Below, one piece after another: positions 48,001 to 60,700 of a stretch of DNA of 64,000 nt. The DNA comes from Rhynchonema sp. JSB1_4. Taxonomy: Eukaryota > Nematoda > Chromadorea > Monhysterida > Xyalidae. The stretch spans positions 1 to 64,000 of the forward strand of contig JASAMV010004524.1 of assembly GCA_030248065.1 (NCBI GenBank). Reading direction: 5' to 3'. A model generated the notes under the pieces. That model was given only the letters and a program-made list of their open reading frames with translations, was not told where the DNA came from and did not search any database. Each line of letters opens with the position of its first letter. Position 1 is the first letter of the stretch. Made by a program: the position numbers and the translations under genes.

Positions 48001-49929
48001 CCGTTGATGAGTAGGTGATGGTGGGCGCAAGACTGTTCGTGCTCGCTGTTGACGTGGGAATGTTGGCACAGCCTGAAATCACAAGGGAAATGATTTGTTG
48101 TTTGAGTGCGTGTGCACAATTATGTCAGCCCAGCCGGTTGTCCCCGGACTCAGCAGCGTGCAGCACTGGACTGACGAACTTCGTGGATTTTGCACAAGTA
48201 GTGATGTCTGAATGCGAGGATCAAGCTGGTCTACGCTTTTGGTCACGTCGATTTGTTGTGACGTACATACATAGTTGGTGGATTCGTACAGGCGACGACC
48301 TATATATGTCTGTGACAAATGATGGTCTAAGCGGGCAACGAAAACCAAGCGGCACGCGCAATTTACATTGTCAGTAATCATGGAAGAAAATTAATTGACA
48401 ATCTTGGAGCTTGCAACAGCATGTGTTGCTGAGTAAAATGAGCCATTGTCTCTATTTTGTGTGAGCGAGGTAGCGTTTATGAAGCAGGATCTATGCACAC
48501 AGTATATACCTGTAAGTAATACCCTATCCTACGTACATTTCTGAGCCGGGCGCGAACTAAGATCGAAATTACGCCCTATTAAAGGTGCTGGTCAACAACC
48601 CATCGACTTCGTTTAATCTTGGGGGCAGTGCACCTGAACAAAGGTGGAATATCGTGTTACTCGACCCTGACTTGGGGAGTCGATTGGTTGCTTCCTGATG
48701 TTTCACGGCCGGGTTGAAGTCTGCCCCTCGGTGAAAAAATGCAAAAATTATGCCGGGTTTCCGTGGAAAGGACAATTCGCGGCAACGTTTAATAATTTCA
48801 GAATATCAAGTATGTTTGTTTCATCGGTATGATATACAGCTTTGCAGGAAACAGCTTGTATCCTGGAGGAGAAGTCATTTAGTTCCAAAAAACCTGGTGT
48901 TTTTTGGTCACCGTTTTCTTCGCCGATAATTATAAGCATCTGCGATTGACCAGCAAATGTGTTGATCGGACACAAAAATCCTCTAATTACTGTGTACATA
49001 ACCTGTGCTTTTGAGTTCTTTGCACCAAATACAGCTAACGCAATAATTCGGACAACATGCGCAAGTCGGTCATTATGGGCGTGCGCGACCCCAAAAAAGA
49101 CAAAACATTTTTGAGTGCTCGAATCTGCACGTTGTTTTTGAGCGCGCGCGCTGATAATGACCGACTTGCGCATGTTGTCCGAATTATTGTATTAGCTGTG
49201 TTTGGCGCAGACAACTCAAAAGCACAGGTTATGTACACAGTAATTAGAGGATTTTTGCGTCCGATCAACACATTTGCTGGTCAATCGCAGATGCTTAAAA
49301 TTATCGGCGAAGAAAACGGTGACCAAAAAACACCAGGTTTTTGGAACTAAATGTTTTCTCATTTAGGATGCAAGCTGTTTCCTGCAAAGCCGCATATCAT
49401 ACCGATGAAATAAATGTTTGTGCTTGATATTTTGAAATTCTTAAACGTCGCCGTGAATTGTGCTTTCCACGGGAAGCCGGCATAGCTTTTGCATTTTTTC
49501 ACTGAGGGGCAAACTTCAACCTGGCCGTGAAAAATCAGGAATCAACGAATCGACTCTCCAAGTCAGAGTCGAGTAACACGATATCCCACCTTTCTTAATG
49601 TGCACTGCCCCCAAGATTAAGCGAGGTCGATGGGTTGTTGACCAGCAGCTTTAAGTAGTGAGTTCCGAGGCCTATTCAATAAATAAGGGTGGTTTCTTGC
49701 CTGGTGCACTACCCAGGCTCCGGCGGTTGGGGTCGGCCAGTGTCCCACATAAGTGAACTGTTGCTCATTGGGATAGTGGTGTGGTTGGGACCTTAAAAAG
49801 TGTCTATAAATAAAAAACGGCGATTGATAACCCACTTGTGCTTGTGACTGTGACCGTCTGAACCAGTGAGCTGCAGCCATGCGCTGTGCTCAACGACATC
49901 AAGACCAAGGCGCCAATTGCGTGAAACAT
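45055..49929 (-). CDS. Gene B: secreted protein with three CCP/sushi-like modules
   Basis: Paralogue of gene A with the same seven-exon plan: 49836-49929 (signal peptide MFHAIGALVLMSLSTAHGCS), 47902-48072, 47556-47639, 47343-47437, 46874-47036, 46397-46578 and 45055-45171 (TGA). It gives about 301 aa. Exons 3, 4, 5 and 7 have exactly the lengths of gene A (84, 95, 163, 117 bp). Shared motifs include CKDLITDEYTTT, TSQCYALPGAT, TTAPGAKIFEGTTSTTA, GRPSVVGADTANYVGM and LTQSMTC-x-NGQW. The intron after exon 5 begins GCAAGT, a GC-AG intron; gene A has GTGAGC there. Introns are enlarged by MITEs: a TTAA fold-back in intron 1, a GTCGTCAAAT MITE in intron 4 and a nested set in intron 6. Probably extracellular; function unknown. 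Confidence 0.85.
45278..45548. mobile_element. Full fold-back MITE, TATAGTAAGTTTCTAATTTC ends
   Basis: The left end TATAGTAAGTTTCTAATTTC then GTTGCCTCATGCATT is mirrored at 45513-45548. The interior is also palindromic (CGAAGTCGAGGCAGGCAAC against GTTGCCTGCTTCGACTTCG; CCACGCAGCTGAC against GTCAGCTGCGTGG). The same end sequence bounds 57046-57295. Confidence 0.7.
45546..46260. repeat. 32-bp minisatellite interrupted by a hAT-like MITE
   Basis: TAGTCACATCACATCAATGT with GATCGGACTAGA repeats with period 32 at 46101, 46133, 46165, 46197 and 46229. One unit (45546-45577) sits on the other side of the MITE. Each unit contains a TCACATC..AATGTGA mini-palindrome. Confidence 0.75.
45582..46095. mobile_element. 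hAT-like MITE with CAGGGTTGGGCAAAAAAA ends
   Basis: Ends are CAGGGTTGGGCAAAAAAA and TTTTTTTTGCCCAACCCTG. The 8-bp flanks are CTAGATAG (45574-45581) and CTATATAG (46096-46103), a one-mismatch duplication. AAAAACG/CGTTTTT blocks sit next to both ends. It is inserted in the minisatellite. Non-autonomous. Confidence 0.75.
47119..47232. mobile_element. Small MITE, GTCGTCAAATCA ends
   Basis: AATGTCGTCAAATCAC and its mirror TTGATTTGACGACA bound ~115 bp in intron 4 of gene B. Inside, CACATGTATATTATT and CTCATGTATATTATT are direct repeats. A relative lies at 44921-45040. Confidence 0.6.
48579..49654. mobile_element. TTAA fold-back element FB2
   Basis: TTAA flanks. Ends are AGGTGCTGGTCAACAACCCA and its mirror TGGGTTGTTGACCAGCAGCT. 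The arms (48583-49060 and 49150-49650) are inverted copies: for example TTAATCTTGGGGGCAGTGCA at 48615 against the mirror at 49600-49620, and CATCTGCGATTGACCAGCAA at 48939 against its mirror at 49270. The loop is near 49060-49150. TTAA target sites suggest piggyBac-type mobilisation. It lies in intron 1 of gene B, between the signal peptide and module 1. A 19-bp relic of its end is at 53381. Confidence 0.75.
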
Positions 49930-51593
49930 TTTGTCTTTAAGTCAGACGGGCTGGCAAATTTCCGACAACAAAAGTATAAGATGGAATGAATATTTCAGGC
50001 AATTGTGAAAAAACAATGATACTTGTGGCCCATGTGGCCGTGTTTATATACCGTGTATGACACACCTTTTTCTTTCGTTCCTTATAATATGACGCAAAAA
50101 AGCGTTTGACGTTTTCATTGTTCTTTTTCTATTCAGGATTATCTGCTTAATTTTGCGCGAGACGCAGGTAGGGTAAGCACATTATATGTGCTGCATAAAA
50201 ACAACGGCTTTTTGTCACGACTGTTCGAAAACCTGTTTTTGAACGAAATGTGCGATCCTTTCGCTTACAAAACTGTGTTTTATGCGAGCTGTACATAAAC
50301 AAGAACTTCATTTATCTGCGAAAGTTTTAGATTATACGTCGCATGCGTGTCACAGCATCGAATGTTAAACAAACGCGCATTATTTTTTTAAGAATTATTC
50401 AAATAAGGAAAACACGCCCTTTTTTGTTCCAATTAATTTCACTATGCAGATGATCGCGGTTACAATGAGCGAACAAAAACGCGCGCATACCACCTGTTTA
50501 GAAGTGGTTACGCAATATAAGTATACCATATGTATGTGAGGTTTATTGTTCTTGTCTAAGAATATTTCACACCTTCCACCCCGTATTTCATATTCTTTTA
50601 TGTGCGATTAAAAATAAAAGAATAAAGCGTGCTTCACTCGGTTTCCTTTTCGAATGAGATCAAATATGGGCACAGAAACCAGCAACTTCATGTGTGGGAT
50701 TAATTGAATGACGAACCTAACTTGATTTGATTTTATCCAAAAATAAAGCTCGAAATTCGCCGAGTTGAAGACGCGCTCAGGTGACGTTCGACACATTCTA
50801 TGATTCTGGAAATTTTTGCCAGGAAGTAGTGTGCAGTATGGCACTAAAATTTAAAGTATAGGTAAAATTATCTTTTCACGAAAATGCATAATATTGTATA
50901 TACCGAGGTTATATTACAGTCACTATTTGTTATAACGATATTCGCTATAGTCATAAATTCGATATAGTGATTTCGTCGTGTCCCAAAAATTCGAGCAACG
51001 GAAACTTGCGTTAAATCAAGAAACATCAACGAAACATCAAGATCGACAAAAAACCAAAGCAAATAAATTTATCCGGGTCCGTGTGCAAAAAGGGTATTTA
51101 TGTATAGCCATGAGGTGATAACATCAATAACATGAAAACTGCATGTAAGCATAGTAATACAAGCGCAGTGGCTATTACACACACGCTTGATTTACAACTT
51201 AAAGTCTAAAGGGTTGAAGAAAAATTGCGTTAATTGAAGTCCATGCGTTGGACTTGGCACTACAATCGGGTTTATAACCGGACTACAGCATCAGAAAAAC
51301 AGTAATTCACTTGTTTATCCCCCTTATGTATCAGAACTTTAGGGGTCTTTATGCGCAGCAAGATACAGCTGCCCGACGGCACTTTAATCCTCGTTTTAAG
51401 TATTACCACGTTTAACGCTGCTAAAAAACAACCTAAAGTCGAAATGCAGCGCAGTTTCTGAGAGTGAAAAAGTGAGAGAAAAAGAGCGAAAGAGCGAAGC
51501 TGATTTCGACTTTAGCTCAATGAGCAAAAACCAAATTTTTGAGAGCGAACCCACTCTAGCAGTGACCCCATTAGCAGAAATCAACAAGAAATC
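49930..51593. other. Spacer between genes B and C; possible pogo-like end at 50919
   Basis: CAGTCACTATTTGTTATAAC with GATATTCGCTATAG (50919-50954) resembles the pogo/Tigger terminal pattern, flanked by TA, but the opposite end is not clear. An isolated poly-purine run (AGAGAAAAAGAGCGAAAGAG) lies at 51474. No coding exon is recognised. Confidence 0.35.
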
Positions 51594-53262
51594 TCAAAAC
51601 GGCACGTAAAATTCATATCCGGGTGCGTTTGTATACAAAGCAGCGTTATCGTTGTGGTTGGTCATGCCCAGCTGGCAGTCAAGGGTGTCCTTGTTGTAGC
51701 TGAAATATTTGGTCGTCGTATAGCTCGGCCAGAACACATTTTCGAATGAGTCGCCCTCCCGTTGGGGGTGTTAGTTTGGAGCGAGCTGCTCGTTAAATCC
51801 CGAAACCGGAAGCCGAAAATGTTTCCGGTGACCGGACTATTTTCGCATCGCAGTGCGAATGGCTTGTATTTTTGCCGTGTTCCAGTTTCCGGATCTAACC
51901 TGTGCCGGCTCTAAAGAAACTCCGGCGGCACCACGAATCATGTCACAGCGATGAACTAACGCGAACGCCGCGCAGATCCAATTCCGAGCGCACTGATTGG
52001 CACAACCGTAGAGGTTCGACTTCGGGCCGGTCTGGAAGGCGACGGGGCCCGGCACGAACTTGATGTCGACCAACTTCATTTTGAAGAATGCATGTCCTAC
52101 CGGGGTCGTTGGACCTGCGCGCAGTTTCGGAAAGTGTCGCGGGCAAAAAGTAGCGGGACAAAACAGCTGTATAAACGGCGGCTCTCGAATTCTTACCCAA
52201 TGCATTCGGCGCGGCCGTAGAATTAAACGTGTACTTTCTCTCCCTCAAAAAAACATAACAGTCGGACCTGATTTTTGCATAAAGCCGAAAAGACGCAGTT
52301 GTCGGAAACAAAAAGCTCTCACAAAAGTTTTGATAACAAAAAAATAGCATTCTGAGAAATGCATTCCATCCCACTCACGATATTCACAAATGTACGGGAA
52401 GCTGCCACCACACATGTCGTCTCTGATGCCCCACGAGGTCGCCGAAGCCCAATAGAACGTCATACATCCGGTGAGGTCAGAGTCCGGGGCACCCGCCAGC
52501 CAGCGGTCTCCCCAACCTGTGCGTAACCACACGATTCTGCGCTGGATTCAGTATTACAAATGCATTTGAGAGTCTGCACCGGGGTTATTTGAACTGGCTG
52601 AGTTGGACCACTGTTCGCAAACATCGCGCTTGCGGCGCTTAGCTTCACCGCCAAAATGACCCGTGAAGAAGTGCTGGACTCCAGTTTTTTTGAAGAGTGA
52701 TACGAAGTGCAAAACCTCGACCCCCGGCCCGACACAGCCCCGATTGACACCTCTGTCAACGATATATAACCTTGAGCGGCCGTCGGTTGGTCGTAATACA
52801 CCCAGTTGTACTTTATGGACCAGCCTGTGCGGGACGCATCACCGGAAGTCGAGTACTTGAGCGAGTGATGGGGTACCGTGCGCGTAGCTGAGATGCGACC
52901 TCGCGAACCAGGCATGCCCTGCGCGGAGCGGAGCAAACAAGACGTTTGTGCTTGCCCAGCTTTGTCGGGCACGCTTGTTCTGCTAATCGCCCATTTTCTA
53001 TGTTGTACACATACGTATTTCGAGTTGAACAAATATCCATGTCATATACTCACCCATTCCAGCAGTTTCGGGCCCAGGGCCAACAATAGATCAATCGAGT
53101 TCGGGACGGCCAAACGTCCACCCGGCAGCCCGTTGGATGCACAAGCCGATTCGGCACCGCCCGATGTGGCGGTAGCCGTGAATCCCATGAAACATCGCCC
53201 CTCGAAATACAGCGAATTCGGCTGTGCTGCACATGCGGCCTCGAAATCGGAACGAATGACGC
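51594..53262 (-). CDS. Gene C: C-type-lectin-like plus PAN/apple-like secreted protein, first exon missing
   Basis: Five exons chain in phase: 53054-53262, 52771-52918, 52379-52516, 51967-52114 and 51594-51699 (TGA). Exon 1 has the N-terminal half of a C-type-lectin-like fold (EAACAAQPNSLYFEGRCF, GGRLAVPNSIDLLLALG). Exon 2 (GMPGSRGRISATR..GWSIKYNWVYYDQPTAAQG) encodes an insert. Exon 3 completes the lectin fold (GWGDRWLAGAP..GCMTFYWASATSWGIRDDMC, YICEY). Exons 4-5 have a PAN/apple-like pattern (FQTGPKSNLYGCANQCARNW, ICAAYNKDTLDCQLGM). It is expected to be extracellular and to bind glycan or protein. The WND/EPN-type calcium motif is not evident, so carbohydrate binding is unsure. The signal-peptide exon lies upstream of 53262 and was not found. 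Paralogue of gene D. Confidence 0.75.
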
Positions 53263-53376
53263 CTGTAATCAGGTGACAGTATGTAGTTGTCCGTCCGAGT
53301 ATACGAGGGTGACACCCAGACCCAACACAAATGTGGAAACCTTTTGCTGAGACTGAATCTCTGCCGTTGTGGCACT

Positions 53377-53403
53377 TTAAGGATTGTTGACCAGCAGCTT
53401 TAA
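53377..53403. mobile_element. TTAA-bounded relic of FB2-type end
   Basis: TTAA, then GGATTGTTGACCAGCAGCT, then TTAA. The 19 bp equal one terminus of FB2 (48579-49654). Confidence 0.5.
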
Positions 53404-53454
53404 AGGGATCTTAGGAAAACAGTGAGCAGCAGCTTATCAGTCAAGGCTTGTCGG

Positions 53455-53712
53455 CTAGCAGATAAATGCGGAACGGTAAATTTCTGCGTTCGGCATTCCG
53501 CGTTTATCTGCTCACATTTGCGGAATTGTGCGTGCTTGGGTGACGATGACAAGCGTGCTGACCTCTATTGTTGCGTGTTAACGCAAATGGCAACTGAGAT
53601 GTTTGACCAAAAGCATAAATTTACTTGCAGAAATTCAAAATTCCGCAAAGGTGAGCAGATAAACGAGGAATGCGGAATGCAGAAATTTGCCATTCCGCAT
53701 TTATCTAATCAA
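53455..53712. mobile_element. Fold-back MITE, AGCAGATAAATGCGGAA-type
   Basis: AGCAGATAAATGCGGAACGG and CATTCCGCGTTTATCTGCTC at the left are mirrored by GAGCAGATAAACGAGGAATG and CCATTCCGCATTTATCT at the right. It is therefore a palindrome made of smaller palindromes, ~258 bp. Confidence 0.65.
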
Positions 53713-56121
53713 AGACGTCAGATCACCTAATTTCAACACACTTGAATATGGATAAACAGTTGTGTTAATCGGTGTATAGTCCAACCACTAGCTCATGAGA
53801 CGACTCTTTTTAACGCTTGCTTGGCCAGATTCAAAAATGCGCCGGTTACACGGGTTTTTGCAAACAAAAGAAAGAGATTGGGCCGAGAGAGATGATGACA
53901 AGTTCCAGCCAGCTGGCTTATTTCACATCGCGGTGTCAAAAAAATAAAAGTTTTGGCCTCTCCGAACTCCAGTGATGCTCATTTCAATTGAACAACCTCG
54001 AGGAACAGCACAAAAAGTCAAAATGTTTTGACTTCGTTCTTTCTGTTCCGCGGAACGTTTTTTTGTTCCTTCTCGATTGCGTCAGATCGTTCCGTGTGAT
54101 GTGCGTATACTCGTTTCCGCTGTTCCTCAGGTGAAGTATACGCGGGTCACCGGAAATAATCGTTCCTTCACTGTTCTTTCTGTTCCGCGGAATGAGTATA
54201 CGCGCACCTTAACCCCAACATTGCTTTCGTTCCTGCAGCTTTGTCCGGCTGCATAGCACTGGGCCGGTATATAGAACTGGCACATCACTCCACAGCTACA
54301 GTAAGCTGTCTAAGTGGGCTAACAAATGAGCTTTGCGGTTAGCGGACTCAAAACAAAACAATGTAAGAGACCCGCAACCAGAAACAGCAAGTGCGGGTCA
54401 CTATCGAAACACTGCTTTTTTGTCTGTTTATACATATCTAGTGGCACGCACTGGATGGGTTGCTGATACTCGATCTTTACACCTATTGTTGTGTATGAGA
54501 GATTAGACTCCAACGGTCACTTCTGCCCCCCGTTCTTGCTTAGCTTCTCAATATTCGAGCATTGGCGACAACCCCATTTGTTATACACATATACTCTGAC
54601 AATGCTTTTGGGAGAAACTTTTCAAACGCGTAGCCTGATCCGTAAAGCACACGCAGCTCGCGCAGCCAGCAGAGTTTCGTATGATTTCGCAAATCACTAC
54701 GTTAGACCTGTGTGTTGAGTGATTGGCAGTCACGTGACCGCTGCAGCTAACACACGCATAATGCGCTTTACGGATCAGGCAACGTGTTTGAAAAGTTTCT
54801 CCCAAAAGTATTGTCAGAGTACAGGTATTATACTTGCGGTTGCGGCTCGCGGGACTTGGACTATAACCAGTGTTTGTTTTGAAAACCGCCTACGCGTTGG
54901 CATGGCCGCGCCCAAAACTTGTCGCCCCTGTCGACAGATACAGTAATTGATTTCAGACTGAGTTTAACATTGAGTCGAGGTCCTGCTTGGTGCTGGCTAT
55001 AATGTGTGCACACGTTTACAGGGACAAGTCGGTGACAGTTCACGGATTTAAAGGGGTTTGAAGGCCAGCAGTGAGCGCACTGGGGGATTATTTGGAACAC
55101 ACTTCGGGTTTGAGATTTGCGTTTTTCGGTTACGCCCCCGATCGTTCTGCCTCAGGGGCCTCAATTCTGAGAAAGTTCTTTCTTTTCGTTTAAGTGCCTT
55201 CACATGAAAAAAATACTGATGAAGCTTTTTTGGCGCACAATGATGCCTCATGATGCAGGAGTATAAGGCATCAAAAAGCTTCATCATGCGTCAGACAGAT
55301 CTTGATGCACTGTGAAGTCAATCCCGAAATTCAGGCGGTGAAAACGGCTTGCATCAGCCTGTTGACCGCTTGGTTTCGGTGCTTGTTTCGGCTGGCCGTA
55401 AAAATACCGGTCAAAAAGGAACAAACCAAGCGCGAACTTTTACACGACAGTTCGTGCTGCACGACTTTTTGGTCGAAATTTGTGATTGTTTTTTTTTGTG
55501 AATTTCCTTGTGTTCCGTGATCCACCCACGTACACACAATGTTGAGTGGGAACATGAATTTGAATACTGGTCGAAACTACTCAAAACATCTTGACATCAA
55601 AAGATTGTGTGACTAAAGACAAGACCAGACCGGGCCGATCAGCAAGTTCGCCAATTTGTTTTAAATGTTGCAAGTCTCAAATTTTACATGATGCCGTCAA
55701 AGTTTTATTGAAGACAACCGGTTCACGGCGCGATGGACGATGGTTGTTCATCTGAACGATGGCTTTTTGGCAAGTTTAGATTTTTTTGCAAGTTTTCTAA
55801 CCAAGTCTTTCGGCACACGGTGCTTTAATGAGGGAAATCACCTGAAAATTGTAGACACTGCAAAAAAATAACGGCAAATTTAACGACACAAGAAAAAGAT
55901 GCGCATGAGACGACGTGGGACTTGCACTGGGGGCGCCATGCTCAAGAAGGTCTCAGCGGAGCGGAAACCGTTCAACCCCGGTGCGTGTCCACAACTTATT
56001 ATACGCCTCCTCGTGTGGTGTTGTTTCGCTTGCTGTGCTCTTGCATTACAAAGCAGGCCACTAGCTGTGCTGAGCGGTCGTGTAAACGTAGCTTTTATTA
56101 TTAAGGTGGGTTCGTGAGACA
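53713..56121. other. Spacer with small palindromes
   Basis: A MITE at 54587-54826: ACTCTGACAATGCTTTTGGG then AGAAACTTTTCAAACGCGT, mirrored by its counterpart ending TATTGTCAGAGT. A ~70-bp hairpin at 55218-55288: GATGAAGCTTTTTGGCGCAC against GGCATCAAAAAGCTTCATC. GTTCCGCGGAA and CGGAACGTT repeats cluster at 54045-54190. No exon is recognised, although the first exon of gene C should lie in this area or just below it. Confidence 0.5.
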
Positions 56122-56123
56122 GA

Positions 56124-57045
<922 letters not shown>

Positions 57046-57295
57046 CGCTATATAGTAAATTTCTAAATTCGTTGCCGCACAATAAAATACGCCGCATAGT
57101 TAATGTCAAGTTCTAAACCCGAATGCTAGCCACGCGCAGTTCTGAAACATCGCGCACGGCCGCCTGGCTGGCTGGCAAGCTGCATGTGTGTCTGCTGCTG
57201 CAATGTTTCAGAGGTTGGTTTTCGGGTTTAGAACTTGTCATTAACTATGCGGCGTATTTTATTGCGCGGCAACGAATTTAGAAATTTACTATACA
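57046..57295. mobile_element. Full fold-back MITE, TATAGTAAATTTCTAAATTC ends
   Basis: TATAGTAAATTTCTAAATTC with GTTGCCGCACAATAAAATAC and GCCGCATAGTTAATG is mirrored at 57235-57295. The inside hairpin is TTCTAAACCCGAA against TTCGGGTTTAGAA, and TTCTGAAACAT against ATGTTTCAGAG. It shares its outer ~25 bp with 45278-45548, so these are one MITE family with unrelated interiors. Confidence 0.75.
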
Positions 57296-57719
57296 AAGAA
57301 AATACATGCAAATGATTTGTTTTTGTGACAACAAGCAACAAATAATTGACAATTGTCAGGGAGGCCGTATTCACGTTGTCCAGCAATAGAAATTGCGTTA
57401 GACATGAGAAAAATGGGCAAATAAATTTACCGTTCGAATGCCAACAAAAGGCATATATTTATGTGTGGCCAACGCACGTTGTCCATTCTGGTGCTCAACG
57501 TCTAATATCCTGTGTTTAATCGCGCTTATATGTAGATATAGGGCAGCGTTGGTCATGCCACCCGAACATTGACTAACCCAAAGTCTGGAAAATATAGTCA
57601 CGATGACGTGATTGACACGCGGTTATGCACATGTAACATGAAAGTGTAGTAATGTGTGGGCATAATTTTGATTTCACGCACTTAAGCTGTGATTCCTCAC
57701 AGAAAATCCGCACGAAAAC
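57296..57719. other. 3' flank of gene D, no gene seen
   Basis: No exon or repeat is recognised. Confidence 0.4.
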
Positions 57720-60700
57720 TCAATGCGGCACATAAAATACGTATCCGGGCGCATTTGTGTACAAAGTGGCGTTATCATTGTGGTTGGTCATACCCAGCTG
57801 ACAATCAAAGGTGTCCCTGTTGTATCTGAAAAATTGGTTTTTGGTCTTGGGCGGTGTTGAGCCGGTGATCAGAAACACGCAGATTGTTTGCATGCAAGGA
57901 TACGAAACATTCCCGGAACTCTCGAAATATTTCGCAGTCTGGTTTCGGGATTTAATCTGAGCTCGCCCTTAGTCCCAATCGAGAAATCGCGTTGTATCGG
58001 CGAATCCTTAAAGGGCTCGGGACAAAACCGAAGGAAGGGTAGCCGGACATATTGTTATACACCGTTAGAAAGCATTCTCACATCGTATGTCACGCACACA
58101 TTTTAAGCTCCTTGGAGATTCGCTATCTCTTGGTAGAGGGACTTTTCGTTCCAGAAAAAAGTGAATTTTTGAACAAATTGGAACGACCAGTGCAGAAACC
58201 CCAAATGAGCACTGTTCTGAGAACTGTTCGTGGGCACCAAAAAAACCCGGTAATACAACATAATGAACTAACGCAAACGCAGCGCAGACCCAATTCAGGG
58301 CGCATTGATTGGCGCATCCGAGGATGTTCGACGCCGGACCGGTCTGGAAGGCGACGGGACCCGGCATAAACTTGGTGTCGGTCATCACCTGTTTGAAGAA
58401 CGCATGGCCCACCCGTGCTGTCGGGCCTGCGCAGGGAATCAGACGGTGTTACAGATAAGACTGGAGGTGGCAAAGCAGTGGGTGGTAAAACAGGGGTTGA
58501 CAAAACACCGGGTGACAAAACAGCGGGTGACAAAACGTTGGGTCGAATCACTTAACGGTTTTCCAATTCCACATTCAATAGGTCCAAACGGTCCATAAAA
58601 CTGGAAATCGCTCAACAATTCGATCAGTTCGGCGTTTCAATCATTTTGGTTCCCCGATTGCCCCACACACATAAGAACAAGCTTGAGTAAATTTGAGTGC
58701 GCGAAGAACATGTTTGAGTGATACTCAAATGTCAGAGCATATATTTGAGTGAATTTGGATGCACTCAAATTTCAAATGTCTTCCGAATCCCTGTGACCGG
58801 GCGCAAAACAGCTGGGCTCGAATTCTGACCCCACACTGTTCGGAGCAGCGGGTGGTCTCTCAAATAAAATCTTTTCTTGTGCTGCGACCAACAGAGACTT
58901 TGGGGGACCGCTGTTTGCCAACCCGCTGTTTTGTTTTGTAACTGTGTTGTAACCCACTAGATCAGTCCGTATATACATCGTCCCACCTGACTTTTGCCAA
59001 GCGAAGCTAAAGATATGTTTTAGAAACAAAATGTTTCGATGTCAAAAGTTTTGATAACAAAAAATAGAACTGTAATGATGCATTTCGGTTCCACCCACGA
59101 AATTCGCAAATGTACGCGAAATTGCCCGAGCACATGTCGTCGTTGATGCCCCATGAGGCCGCCGAGGCCCAATAAAACGTCATACATCCGGTGGTGGCAT
59201 AGTTCGGCGAGATGCCCGTCAGCCAACGGTCTCCCCAACCTGCGCGAAACCACGATTCTGGTCGGTTCAAAATAACAGTTCACTTCAAAAATCACAAATA
59301 AGGCGTAGAGCGGATCGTAATTCCGCAATCCGCTCGAACGCGTTTTCCTTCACAATGAGAAAACCTGGTAGCAAGCCGCGGATTTTTGAATTAGAACTGA
59401 TACTAATTTTTTTGCGGCTTGTGGTGCGTGGCCACGCTTGTTCGAGTCATTTTGTGGGTCGAGAATGATTAGATAAGTTAAGATATACGTTTTCGATTCC
59501 GTAGAATGCTATGGTGATGTTTGTTTCACTTAAAATCGTTATTTTAGAAACGGTTACTTCAGAACATGAAGTGAAACCACACGAAACAATTGGCTCTAGG
59601 TTTTTTTGCAGACGAACAGCAGTGTTGAAGCCGCGTTGTTGGTTCATGCAACTCTGTCGGTCGAAATAGAAGTTTTCCTCCGCAAGAGGCGTTTTGCGTT
59701 GTGAAGGCGAGAGCGGAGAGCGGATCGTGGGCCCGCTTTTTTTGAATTTAGTCCTGACTTCCAAAGCCGGGCCAAAATTCGTCAGGCAAAAAAAGCGCAA
59801 GAGATTTGCAAGGTCATCAACCAGATAACCTTGAGCGGGCGTCGGTTGGTCGTAGAACACGCCGTTGTACTTTATGGACCAGCCCACACGTGCCGCGTCA
59901 CCGTTGCTCTGGTATGTCAGCGTGTGGTATGGTAGTGACCGAGTGGCTGAGATGCGACCTCGCGTTCCGGGCATGCCCTGAGCGAAAAAAAGTTTGCGCT
60001 TGCCGGTTTGTTAGGCATGCTTGTTCTTCCAATCGCTATTATATATTTCTGCATCAAAAGATCTAACGCAATTCATGTGCACAAGGTTAAATCCTATCGT
60101 TATTGATCTACACTACCGATTGCAATTCAGTGCCGCATCTACTGTACATCTAAATGCATGTACATGCGTATTGCATGTCGGTGAACTGCATGCACATGCA
60201 TGTATAGTCCAGCCACGAGCTCATGAGACGACTTATTTTGAAGTTGACTTGTACGAATCCAATAATGTTCCCGTCCCACGTATTTCGGAAATGAAAGAGA
60301 GAGAAACGCATGTATTTTTAAAAACACGCTCTCTACCTCGGTGCGTGTAAATTCCCTTTTCACTCCCAAAACATTTGTGTGTTGAAGGGCGTTGCTGTTC
60401 GCGTAAGCACGCAACAAATTGAGGTCAGCTACAGTATGTAGCTGGAACTTGTCATCATCTCTCTCGGCCTAATCTCTTTCTTTTGCTTGTGAAAACCCGT
60501 GTAACCGGCGTATTTTTGAATCTGTCCAAGCACGCTTTAAAAAGAGTCGTATCATGAGCACGTGGTTGGACTATACTTCGTCTCCGTTCATTACATGCAA
60601 ATCATGCAGTATCAAATTTTTTGCAAAGTTCGTCCCCAAGACAGCACCGACAGTGCACTTTTGTATATTTCTGCCGTACATATACTGCATATATTTCGAG

